A stretch of DNA of 64,000 nucleotides, taken from assembly GCA_021234155.1 (NCBI GenBank), contig JAJEKV010000041.1, forward strand, positions 1,102,209-1,166,208. Reading direction: 5' to 3'. The position numbers and the translations under genes were made by a program. Shown here piece after piece: positions 36,883 to 46,625 of this stretch. Position 1 is the first letter of the stretch. Each line of letters begins with the position of its first letter. This DNA comes from Isoetes taiwanensis. Taxonomy: Eukaryota; Streptophyta; Lycopodiopsida; Isoetales; Isoetaceae. Under the pieces are notes generated by a model. It was not told the DNA's origin, did not search any database, and was given only the letters and a program-made list of their open reading frames with translations.

Positions 36883-38874
36883 TGTGACGAGCCTGCCGAG
36901 TTGACCCTCCTAGCAACTCGAGGTCTTCTCAAAACTTGCACCAATTCTAATTGATAGTATGGGTGAAAAATTAAATCTTCCTTTGCACAATTGAATTTAC
37001 ATATTCCAAACTCAATGGGCAAGTGCTTATGAATTCCATGTAATCATGTAATGTTAACATCCAACAAGTTCACTATTCTCAACAGATATAACATCTAAAT
37101 GTGAATAATGCAACCCAGAAGCTTCGCTCAACCACGAACTCCAACTGCGCAGCTGCCATTACCTTGCTCATTCACTGCACATGCATTCAAGGGGGTTAGT
37201 CCTCTTGACTAAATGGGGATCCCTGGCTACCTCTGCAAGCATGGAAACATCTTGAAAATCTTGGATATCAAGCACAAGCACAAACGGATCCTATGTGACT
37301 ACAGTGCTAGATAATGACAACATGATCAAATGAAATACAACACGCGAGCATTAGAAGCAAAGAACATGGCCAAAATACCAAACCATCATGATGCAAAACT
37401 CTGGGACAATGGGAAGCTCAGCCATCATACATGCAGGCCCTGTTAGCAGAGAAATGCCCAGCCAGCTCACATTCCGAGCCCTATAATGATAGTGGTGGGA
37501 TGAAACTTATACGTGCATACCCTTCCCAGCCAACGTCTGGCGCTGGAGGACCTCTTACAATGGAGTCACAAGAGTTGTCGTTTAACCCCTTCCCCCGGAT
37601 GCCATGCCGATGACAAGAGTAATGCCGGAACAACCCAGGCCACCGAACCTGGGAGTCCGACCCCGGGTCCAAGACACATTAAAAATACGAAGACATAGGT
37701 GATACAATACCAAAGACCAAGGCATGTGATGTTCGTTAGACATTTACTATTTAAATGTGCCTAGATCTTGCCCTTGCTTAGGTTGTCCATACAACCTACG
37801 TATGTCGAAGCAGCTTGTTATAGAATAGTCCTCCATAGAAAATACAAAGCAACTTCTCATGTTACCTTTCTCCCTGTAAGGAATGCAATATACTTATCAA
37901 TATAATTACTAACTATAATAACATGTTTTTAATTGCAAAAGTGAGTCCAACAAATCCCTGTGCCCTGGTCACCAAATAGAAGCCCCCAAATTCCATCTTC
38001 ATATCCAATAGTTATAATTAAACCACTTCTATAGTTTTAATATTCTTATATTATAATCCACCTTCCTTAGCTAATGAATTTATTGGTGCATCTAATGTGA
38101 GAACTCAAAATCCCGTAGTTTGAACTTAAAATTCCATATGGCCTAATGTCCACAATTGCATGTAACTCTTACCACATGATCATCAATTGTGCTCCATCTC
38201 CAGGAGCCAAAGATATCACCGTCCCAAACTCCTTAGAATTATGCACATTCATTTATTCTTAGTTCGCAATTCTCTTTTACAAATAATTAAACTAATAATA
38301 ACTCGTCTCCCCTTCCCATGATATACTACGGCCTTGAATCAGAATTCTCCACTTCGGCTAAACTCATGCAAGATAACTGAGCCTTATCCTCAATGGTCAT
38401 TAATTCTTATCAATTCATTAATTTAGCAACAAAATTGTCAACAATGTGAACAAGAAATAGAAGCAAGAAATGATATACGTGGATTAATCTCCTCTGGGGC
38501 ATATTCTTAAACGCACCAAATCTCTACGAAAGGCTTACTTTCAACCCTTGATTCACTCTAATCTGCCGTATCTGCCCAAATCCAATTGCTAAGAAGTAAA
38601 TTCGGGTCCTCTTGCTTCGCTACAAGCTTATTCCAATTCCAATTCTTCTCCATTTCCAGTGCCATCTGTTAAGCAAAGCCTAAACAATTTGTCTTTGAAT
38701 TTCTATGTTCAAATTAGTACATAAGCAACACTCAATACCTTATCAGAAAACATGAACAAATCATAGCAATAGCCATGTGATCCATAGTATCAATAAAAAA
38801 GCCCCCATGTGATAGAATAGATTGATGTAGTTCTTGATGCAATCTCCAAGCTCCCGCCTTCTCGGTGTCTTCTC
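36883..38874 (-). repeat. 3' LTR, part left of the LINE insertion
   Basis: Similarity to the right LTR starts at TGCCGAGTTGACCCTCC (36894). Eleven more bases (TGTGACGAGCC, from 36883) have no counterpart on the inner side of the 5' LTR, but restore a TG end. The middle (about 37990-38790) is unrelated to the shorter middle of the other LTR (about 42970-43165), so one LTR has undergone replacement or indels. The LTR continues at 41276-41435. Confidence 0.8.
38859..38874. repeat. LINE target-site duplication, left copy
   Basis: TTCTCGGTGTCTTCTC, repeated exactly at 41260-41275. The flanking LTR sequence is continuous across the insertion when compared with 43205-43260. Confidence 0.95.
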
Positions 38875-41259
38875 TTTTTTTTTCTTTTTTTGAGGAAACG
38901 ACAGAAATATATTATTGTATGGGAAAAGTTACATAGTCATACATACAAAAAACCGTAGTAGGCAAACAAGCCCCACCATGGAAAAAGATGGCTAAAAGAA
39001 GCCATCATTGTCCTTTAAGGGAAGGATACCCAATCAAACAAAGACCACTTTTTAACAATAGTTCAGAAAAAGACAATTACTCAGTCATATGATCTGGTCA
39101 GCAGTCTTATGATCCGGTCAACAGACAGATTTCATAAAATATTTGGCACACCATCAAGAGTGATTATAGCGAAGGCCTCCTCTGTGTGGATGAACATCAG
39201 ATCATCCAGTTCATTGGGCCCGTAGCCTGTTGAATCCAGAAGGTACATGATCCAGGAATCCCGAGCATCTTCATGAATCTTAAGTTTGGCTTGGTAATAA
39301 GGCTTTATCTCCAGATTGAATCTCCAAAGATCTTCATCCTCCAGCAGACGATTAAACGTAACCGACCCTGTGATGGCTACCTCATTTCTGTGTTTCCATA
39401 TAGCCCAGCAAGTTAGAGCCCGAATGGTACCCTTAAAGGGGGAGCTTTGATTTAGGTAGTGCAGCAGAGAGGCCTCATCAGAGGGGATTTGTTGCACCAA
39501 AGGCTGGATCCACTGCCAGAAATGGGCTAACCAAGAACAGATAAAGACATGTGAGCTTGTTTCCCTTGAACCACAGCCCATCGGGCATAAATCTGAGATT
39601 TGATTGTTAAATTGAGCCCTGAAGCCATTTGTCTTGAGGCTTTTGTTCAGCAATAGCCACCTGAAAAACCCAATTTTATTAGCACATTGTAGCTTCCATC
39701 CCTGTCTTATAATTGTGATGGCTAAATCCTGCTGGCAATCCCAGGCTCTACTGACTTTCAGTTGGGACCTATCTAAAAGCAGGCTGTAGATTTTTGAGAC
39801 CTTATATGCATGCTCACCACATATCCAATTTTGAGCACCATTTGCATGCCCCACTGGGCTCCTAGTGAGAGCAGCATAAATACTTCTATTTGTATCAATG
39901 TCAACCAGAATTGGAGCTAGGTCACACCAGTCTTTCCACCTGTCATTGTTTTTCATAGCACCAATGGTGTGAAGACCTGCATGGCACCATTCTTTATATT
40001 TGAGAGGATGTTTCAGAGCCAAACAACCTTCCTCTTCTTCAGCTAAGTCCTGATGCCAAAAGAAGCCAAAATCATCATTGATTGAATTTAGAGGTCGGGC
40101 TTTAAAATAGGGGGATGCCTGATTCCATGCAGAAAAGATTCTTCTCAGAATTTTAGATGTACCAGGGGCAGATTTGAGCTGATAGAAGGCTGAGTCCAGG
40201 AGCTGATGTGGTAGAGAGGGAGCCCCAACCAGGGATGTTTCCCCCAACCAATATTTTACTAATTTCAAAGCTGGTGAGGGAGCATTGGACATTAAAGATC
40301 TCCAGACCAATTTTGCAGCCAAGGCTTGTGCTTGGACAAACAAGTCTTTACAGCCTAAACCCCCTTCCCTTTTGGGCAATGTCAAATTATCCCAAGATAC
40401 CATTCTAGCACCTTGCCAAATATAGTCCCTCATGGCTGTCTCTAATTTTCTGTAAGAGGCTTTATCAGCAATGATGGCAGAAGAAAAGAAAATGTGAGTG
40501 CTTGCAATCACACTGTTAATAATCTCCACTCTTGCTGCAAGAGAGAGGGATTTTGGATACATTTGTATTTTTTTCTTCATCCTGTTGACAATGGGGTCCC
40601 ACAAACCTGTCAAGTTCATATTAATAGCCAGAGGGAGGCTAAGCAGTTTAGTAGGAGTTTTATGACCTGTGACCTTTATGCTATGAATCTCCTCTTCTTC
40701 TGATTGTAAGACAATAATGCTCTTGCTTTTGTTCAATTTAACTCCAGAAGCCCCTCCAAATAAATTTAGCATCTGCAAGAAATTTGGGAGACTGGATCCA
40801 TCATTTTGAAGGAAAGCAAAAGTATCGTCTGCATACTGTATAATTGAGAATTCTCCCACATTTTGAGGCAATTGGAGACATTTGATTTCCTTGGCAGCCA
40901 GAAGGGATGAAGTAGCCCTCGTGACCATTTCAGCAACTATTAGGAAAAGATAGGGGGCCAAAGGGCAACCCTGTCTAACCCCTCTTTTACATTCAAAAAA
41001 ATTTGATGGGGTACCATTCACTAAAACTGCAGAACAGCCAGCAGCATTCAAACTATGTACCCTGCTGATAACTTTGTCAGAAAACCCCAATTGTGCCATT
41101 TCTTTGTACAAGAATTTCCAGTGAATGGTGTCATAAGCACATTTGAAATCCAATTTAACCAGCATACAATTTTGCTTGGAAAAAAGATTCCAATGCAGTC
41201 CCTCATGGGCACCAACAAAATTGTCCAAAATGCTTCTTCCAGGAAGAAAAGCAGACTGA
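38875..41259 (-). mobile_element. young 5'-truncated LINE (L1-like) inserted in the 3' LTR
   Basis: A perfect 16-bp target duplication flanks the element. On the minus strand it ends in a poly(A) tail (T-run 38875-38891 with one interruption), preceded by about 240 bp of 3' untranslated sequence. Its coding frame runs open right up to the 5' junction. The 5' part with endonuclease and ORF1 is missing, the usual result of incomplete target-primed reverse transcription. The intact frame and perfect duplication indicate a much more recent event than the LTR insertion. Confidence 0.95.
39132..41258 (-). CDS. LINE ORF2 remnant: reverse transcriptase plus C-terminal domain
   Basis: At least 698 codons are open. 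The first in-frame start-like codon is TTG, and the frame continues upstream to the junction as QSAFLPGRSI, a conserved RT motif, so no true start exists here. The protein carries LDFKCAYD (residues 26-33, first catalytic Asp), RQGCPLAP (85-92) and YADD (132-135, catalytic pair), so the RT core is complete. Around residues 510-575 lies the zf-RVT-type segment (FFRWLLLNKSL, then CPMGCGSRETSSHVFIC). The endonuclease domain is absent. ORF2 proteins nick target DNA and copy element RNA in place. This copy could give an RT-like polypeptide only if a host promoter and start codon served it. Confidence 0.92.
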   Translation of the reverse strand, partial: QSAFLPGRSILDNFVGAHEGLHWNLFSKQNCMLVKLDFKCAYDTIHWKFLYKEMAQLGFSDKVISRVHSLNAAGCSAVLVNGTPSNFFECKRGVRQGCPLAPYLFLIVAEMVTRATSSLLAAKEIKCLQLPQNVGEFSIIQYADDTFAFLQNDGSSLPNFLQMLNLFGGASGVKLNKSKSIIVLQSEEEEIHSIKVTGHKTPTKLLSLPLAINMNLTGLWDPIVNRMKKKIQMYPKSLSLAARVEIINSVIASTHIFFSSAIIADKASYRKLETAMRDYIWQGARMVSWDNLTLPKREGGLGCKDLFVQAQALAAKLVWRSLMSNAPSPALKLVKYWLGETSLVGAPSLPHQLLDSAFYQLKSAPGTSKILRRIFSAWNQASPYFKARPLNSINDDFGFFWHQDLAEEEEGCLALKHPLKYKEWCHAGLHTIGAMKNNDRWKDWCDLAPILVDIDTNRSIYAALTRSPVGHANGAQNWICGEHAYKVSKIYSLLLDRSQLKVSRAWDCQQDLAITIIRQGWKLQCANKIGFFRWLLLNKSLKTNGFRAQFNNQISDLCPMGCGSRETSSHVFICSWLAHFWQWIQPLVQQIPSDEASLLHYLNQSSPFKGTIRALTCWAIWKHRNEVAITGSVTFNRLLEDEDLWRFNLEIKPYYQAKLKIHEDARDSWIMYLLDSTGYGPNELDDLMFIHTEEAFAIITLDGVPNIL

Positions 41260-41275
41260 TTCTCGGTGTCTTCTC
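41260..41275. repeat. LINE target-site duplication, right copy
   Basis: Exact copy of 38859-38874. Confidence 0.95.
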
Positions 41276-41435
41276 AGTACCAGAAAGCTCCAAAAACCTT
41301 CTCTTGCAAAAACTCCCTTTTGTAAACCCCTTGGGAAAGAAGCAAACCCTTGCTTATGTGCATGCTGCATGCATGCCTCATGTATGTACATGCAAAAATA
41401 CGTATACTGGACCGTAAGGGGTCAGGACCGTTACA
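41276..41435 (-). repeat. 3' LTR, part right of the LINE insertion
   Basis: Aligns with 43244-43403 (AAGCTCCAAAAACCTTCTCT and GGYCAGGACC(G/A)TTACA). It ends at 41435, immediately followed by the polypurine tract. Confidence 0.9.
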
Positions 41436-41447
41436 ATCTCCCCTTCT
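41436..41447 (-). other. polypurine tract (PPT)
   Basis: The minus strand reads AGAAGGGGAGAT directly upstream of the 3' LTR start TGTAACGG. This is where plus-strand DNA synthesis of an LTR retrotransposon is primed. Confidence 0.85.
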
Positions 41448-41833
41448 AAAATTTAATTCATGTCCTCATGGGTCGATTATAGATTTACTGAAGCAATCTA
41501 TGATTCCAACTTCTCAAATCTATGATAGCTCTAGCTCAAACCAAAACTTCACCTTACAAGAACAACTGCTATCCATCATACTAGACATGCCACAAGGAAA
41601 CCCTTATCTCAACATCGTCAAAATTTGCTTCCATTGCTCACATGAAAAATTTCCCTTTAGCACCTTTATGCTAACCACCTCTAGATACTGCTCCACCCTT
41701 TGAGGATATCATCTCCAGAAGTCTCTGTAGCATCATCTTAGACCTTCAACTTTATCTTAATCCACCACGTTACACCCAAGGATCAAAACCTGCATTCCAG
41801 AGATCATAATGTTAGCACCCAAATATCCAACAT
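41448..41833 (-). other. internal region of the LTR element, no genes
   Basis: Fewer than 400 bp with no gag or pol similarity in any frame. The longest frame is on the opposite strand and has no known domain. Confidence 0.75.
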
Positions 41834-41845
41834 GCTCTGATACCA
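41834..41845 (-). other. primer-binding site (initiator Met-tRNA)
   Basis: The minus strand reads TGGTATCAGAGC, complementary to the 3' end of plant initiator Met-tRNA. It is two bases from the 5' LTR end (..CGACA). Confidence 0.92.
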
Positions 41846-41847
41846 AC

Positions 41848-43403
41848 TGTCGAGTTGACCCTCCTGGCAACTTGGGATCTTATCAAAACTAGCACTAACT
41901 CTAGTTGATAGTATGGGTGAAGAATTAAATCTTCGTTTTGCACAATTGAATTTACGTACTTCGAACTCAATAGGCAAATGCTTATGAATTCCATGTAATC
42001 ATGTAATGTTAACATCCAAAAAGTTCACTATTCTCAACATGTATAACATCTAAATGTGAACAATTCAACCTAGAAGCTTTGGTCAACCACAAACTCCAAC
42101 TACGCTATTGTCCTCGCCTTGCTTATTCACTGCATATGCACTTAGGGGGTTAGTCCTCGTGACTAAGTGGGGATCCTTGGCTGCCTCTATATGAATGGAA
42201 ACATCTTGAAATCTTGTATATCAAGAACATAAGCACAAGCGGAAGATTCTATATGTGAGTACAGTGCTAGACAATGACAAAACGATCAAATGAAATACAA
42301 CACATGAGCATCAGAAGCAAAGAACATAGCCAAAATACTAAACCATCATGACACACAACTCGGGGACAATGGAAAGCTCAACCAGCCTACATGCAGGCCT
42401 TGCTAGCAGAGAAATGCCCAAAAGGTTCATATTCCCGAGCCACATGGCGAGAGTGGTGGGGTGAATCTCGTATGCATATATACCCTTCCCACCCCACGTC
42501 GGCATTGGAGGACCTCTTACAATGGAGTTACAAGAGGTAATGTGCATCTCCTTTCTCTGGATGCCACGCCCGGTGTCACAAAGCACAAGAACATATCAAA
42601 GAAAATGACATGAGTAATGCCAGAACAATCCAGGCCACCGAGGCCCGACCCCCGAGGTTCCAAGGGATATTGAAGACATAGGTGATACAAGACCAAAGAC
42701 CAAGACATGTGATGTTTATTAGACATTCACTATTTACATGTGCCTAGATGTTGCCTTTGCTGAGGTTGTCCATACAACCTAACCATGTCGAAGCAGCTTG
42801 TTATAGACAAATCTCCATAGAAAAAAACTCATGTTACCTTTCTTCCTATAAGGAATGCAATATACTTATCAATGTAGTTACTAACTATAATATCATGTTT
42901 TTTTATTGCAAAAGTGAGTCCAACAATGCCCTCTACCCTGGTCACCTCCTAGAAGCCTCCAAGTTCCATCTAGGGTCAGGCAAAACTCCCTAATCATACG
43001 CAGAAAACTGGCTTGATATGCTCTTATACTCCTTAAAATACAACTAGACAAGTGAAATAAATGGTAAATACACCTTATTATAAGTACGAAATAGGCAATA
43101 AAAGTGCCTTAACATACACTCAGATGGTTTATATGCATAACACAAGTGAATCCCCCTTGGTGATCCATCAGAAAAGCCCCCATCTGATAGAATAGATTGA
43201 TGCAGTTCTTGATGCAATCTCCAAGCTCCTGCCTTCTTCCTCAGCGCCACAAAGCTCCAAAAACCTTCTCTTGCAAAAATTCCCTTTTGTAAACCCTTTG
43301 CCAAAGAATCAAACCCTTGCTTATGTGCATGCTACATGCATGCCTCATGTATGGACATCCAAAAATTACATATACTAGACTGTAAGGGGCCAGGACCATT
43401 ACA
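41848..43403 (-). repeat. 5' LTR
   Basis: 1,556 bp with TG...CA ends: minus strand TGTAATGGTCC...CTCGACA. It is similar over both flanks to the left LTR but with many substitutions and a different middle, so the element is old. It has no open reading frame of note. Confidence 0.88.
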
Positions 43404-44169
43404 GGCATGAAGTTCAACATCTGTGATCCTATTGACAGATTAAAGATTCTTATGTAAATTTGAAACATTAAACATCCTTAACAATTTTGATTGGATAGAA
43501 ATGAATATATCATAGGTTGCTTGTATTATTGCTACTAGGCCGTTAGTTTGCCAAGCATATTCCATGGCATATGCCACATTAAAATGATCATGGCCCCCTC
43601 AAGACATAAAAGCATTGATGGGTTCAAACGTTTATGTGGCTCTATTCCTCATGGTCAACCCAACCTTATAGCTGCAAATAAATACGCACTTGACTCCTGA
43701 AATATACATACGCCTCCTCCTACGTTCATGTACCGCCTCCTGAAGCCTCATTTACTCTAACCCTTCACGCATACAATGGAACACACAAAACAAAAGCCAA
43801 GGGAATCAAATCCCTTGTGCACAATGCAAACCAAAGGCCTATCCTCCCCTTAAAGGGTCGGGGGGTATTCCCATGCAACATGTATATGCAGGCATTCAAG
43901 AAGATGAGAGACACCGCAAGCACGCAACAAGACTTTTCTTTCTTTCCACAGCATTTTCCTTTGCTTATGTACCCACAAAACTCACACTTTTTTTTGCTTT
44001 TCCTTCCTTACCTCACACCAAACCAGCAATACGTCCTCCACTTCTTGAAGAGAAGGCCCTACAAGCAACAACAAAGGCACCACAAAATCAAATCTACAAA
44101 ACAAGCCAACACCCACAAATTCCACTCAATTCTGATTCATAACAACGTTGTGCCTTTGAGCTAAATGCA
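43404..44169. other. unassigned sequence downstream of the minus-strand gene
   Basis: A + strand frame at 43817-44164 (115 codons) lacks any domain. The last 200 bp probably include the 3' untranslated region of the minus-strand gene ending at 44170. Confidence 0.4.
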
Positions 44170-44551
44170 TCAATCATGCGAAAGCTCCCCCAAAAGCAGA
44201 TTCATGTGAGGCCTGAGATGAGATTTCTCTTGCTTAGTCACTTCCACCTCCTCCCAATCCATTTGCTGTATAGCCAGCTCAAGGGAAGCAAAGGGCTTTC
44301 CCAACTGCATTCGAAAGAGGCGCACAGATGCAATAACTGGTTCTGCAAGAATGTTCATGTTCACATTTCCAGATAGAACTTGTAATGCCACTTGTACTCT
44401 CTCTCTAGAGGCAAAGAAAGCCAGAAGAGAAGGCATCGCCGTGGAGATAAGAGTTTCAACACTAGGTCCTGGCGGCCTCTCCAGAGGAATGGGTGGCAAC
44501 TTATTGCCATCAACACGAATTACCCCGTTAGCAAGGGCAGCCGTGGGCAGC
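44170..44551 (-). CDS. terminal exon of an unrecognised host gene
   Basis: An exon of 127 codons including the TGA stop is preceded by an excellent acceptor (TTCTGTTTGTTCTTGCAG). The peptide begins LPTAALANGVIRVDG, continues with PLERPPGPSVETL and VQVALQVLSGNVNMNILAEP, and ends LLGELSHD. Base composition is clearly less AT-rich than the surroundings, and the residue mix is that of a real, soluble or membrane-peripheral protein. I do not recognise the family. A frame also stays open upstream through the intron to 44664, but its translation looks unnatural (CLCLEGRRLRCCYG). Confidence 0.5.
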
Positions 44552-44604
44552 CTGCAAGAACAAACAGAATCATAAGCATCTCCACTTAAGCCGCGATGAC
44601 CCAC

Positions 44605-44710
44605 CGCCTCGCCTGTAATACCATAGCAGCACCTAAGGCGCCGACCTTCCAAACATAAACACAACCAGTCTGTCTAGCTGCACCATCTCCAATCAAGCCA
44701 AGCACCCTCC
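44605..44710 (-). CDS. penultimate exon of the same gene (tentative)
   Basis: Between an acceptor (TTCTATGATGTAG) and a GT donor (44604-44603), 106 nt encode RVLGLIGDGAARQTG, VYVWKVGALGAAMVLQARR. The phase joins correctly to the exon at 44551. The resulting intron would be only 53 nt, short for plants, so the donor may be elsewhere. Earlier exons further right (45 kb) were not identified. Confidence 0.35.
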
Positions 44711-46480
44711 CTACATCATAGAAGCAAAGAAACATAAACATAGCCTTACTTGAAGACAAGGAGCAGATGGACAAATTTACAACACAACACAAGGTAGATC
44801 CTTAAACTCGCCCCTTACAGATTTGAATCATGATGGATTCATGATTGTTTTGGTGATGGGACATCCGTATTTGCAAAATGTATACTTTAGGGGTTAAATT
44901 AGCTTTCAATGAACGATATACTAGGGATGTTTTTAAATACCCTTCGAATGCAGATGTCCATACTCCCTTATTACTAAGTGCATCCCCTTGGGATTTGAAT
45001 GGTGTATAAGCACCTTCTACCACGGACTAAAAGAGTCGACATACAAACACACAAAGGTAGCTTTATCCGCAAAGATTCTACCGAGAACACCTACTCATCC
45101 TCGGCACCCTACTACCACATTGCCTCCTTCCATCCCGCCCATCCCTAAGCCAACCTTTGGGGAGGGGGAAGAAGGGGAGTTTTTTTGGGGAGGGGGGTAT
45201 GTATATGGAAATATATATAAGCGGGGGTAGAGTTTTGATATTTTTCCCGATGCACTCCCCTTTTCCCCGGCGCCCCAACCATTGCAATCTTATGTTCTAA
45301 CCATATTTTAACCTTCGGTTGCAAACATTATTGTGGAAATAGTTCAGCGTCTAAAGTGTAATTTGATAAATGACCATCCAGCTTCATAATGGGATCTTCA
45401 AAAAAATTGCAAAAATTTAGCAATATCTACTACATTTCTATGCAGCTTTATTTTCATGCAAGTTGGAATGGATCAATCTTTTTGAATCTGGGTGCATAAA
45501 GAATTTCAATGGTGGAAATAAGGTCATTGGCAAAGACCATTGAGTTCTTTCAAAATCTTTTGGATATGCCACTTTAGCATATAAAAATTTTTGTTATTGG
45601 AACAGAGTAGCTGGTTTCAATAAATGAACTTGAGCAATAGTAGGAGTTCGTAGGTTTAGAACCTTTTGAAATGATAGAACTAATTAGTCTAATTAAGAGA
45701 TCTCATTGTATTGGACGTGAGAGATCAGATTGACAAGAGTATATTATCAAAACATATATAGTCATTAAAGGCAAGATTCTTTTCCTGATTTGATTACCAG
45801 GGATCCATCTAGACTGTTGATGAAAAAAAAAAAAAATATCTTCTCCATAGAAATAGGTCAGATTCTATTCTCTAATTCCATCATTTCAGGCATCAATCTA
45901 GGCCAGTATAGAAGTTAAAAAAAATCCCCATTGGCATTGAAAATTTAACGTTTTATTCTTCTCGGTGAATCAAAATAGTGGCTCAGATTTTTCGTATAGA
46001 AAATTTAGGAATTAAAATTGAGATACTTGCAGAATTTTTTTTTTATAAAAAATCTAGAATAGAATAGAATAGAATTGTTTCAGGGGAAGAAATGGAAAGT
46101 ATTTTTTTGGTCAAGTTCTCAAGCAAGTGAGAAGAGAAATACCATCTTTCCACATTAAAGTTTTTGAATGGAACCACGCATAGGCATGTAAAGTGAATTG
46201 GGGTGGGAACTGTAGAGCAATGTTATTATGGTGTGCTATCGCTTAAACTTAAAAACAATTATTAACTTGTAATGTGATGATGGATTAAGTTACTTTAAAC
46301 CAAATCTGAACTGGACCTAAAATTAAAATATGTATTTTCTAACTTATTATATTATATGTTACTGAAAATGAAAATTCTTATTTGTCTAGACTGAATCTCA
46401 TTTCTTCAACGTCAACATCCTAGGTGCCAATAGCAAAACGAAAGTGGCCAATTGCATAAGAAGTTCAATCCAATTAACAG
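44711..46480. other. unassigned; G-rich run and TATA-like sequence near 45.2 kb
   Basis: Positions 45159-45197 hold four or more runs of four to six G on the + strand, followed at about 45209-45220 by TATATATAAG. Poly(A)/(T) runs and an AGAATAGAATAG array occur near 45830 and 46055-46075. No gene is recognised. Confidence 0.4.
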
Positions 46481-46505
46481 GTGGTGATTTAGTAAATCTT
46501 CAAGG

Positions 46506-46625
46506 ATGTTTAGAGGTGATGAAAAAGCATCTAGTGATATTGGCGGCCCACATTTCTCTCGAGTTCGTCGTTACAATGACCAGGAACGTAAAGCTCGCAT
46601 TTTTGATCCTAAAGCCGAGACATCA
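46506..46625 (+). CDS. RIB43A: RIB43A-like exon 1 (coding start)
   Basis: Starts at ATG 46506 (MFRGDEKASSDIGG). An in-frame TGA lies at 46485-46487, so the reading frame cannot extend far upstream. An acceptor-like ATTAACAG at 46473-46480 suggests a preceding untranslated exon. Ends TCA|GTATGT in phase 0. Confidence 0.7.

Larger units (their letters stand above)
36883..43403 (-). mobile_element. non-autonomous LTR retrotransposon (carrying a nested LINE)
   Basis: Two diverged direct repeats enclose only 412 bp (41436-41847). On the minus strand the interior begins with a primer-binding site for initiator Met-tRNA and ends with a polypurine tract, both at the expected places next to the LTRs. 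It encodes no gag, protease, integrase or RT, so the element must have been copied by proteins of another element, as in TRIM, SMART or LARD-type elements. The LTRs are long for a TRIM (1,556 bp, and about 2,150 bp without the LINE). GGCAT lies immediately right of the right LTR and one base from the left LTR, an approximate 5-bp target duplication. Confidence 0.85.

Noticed and set aside
41048-41703. Plus-strand frames over the LINE junction and LTR interior
   Set aside because: Shadows of the minus-strand RT frame and of non-coding LTR sequence.
46055-46078. A ninth LINE tail (AGAATAGAATAG array)
   Set aside because: The pentanucleotide array matches, but the conserved core is absent on either side.
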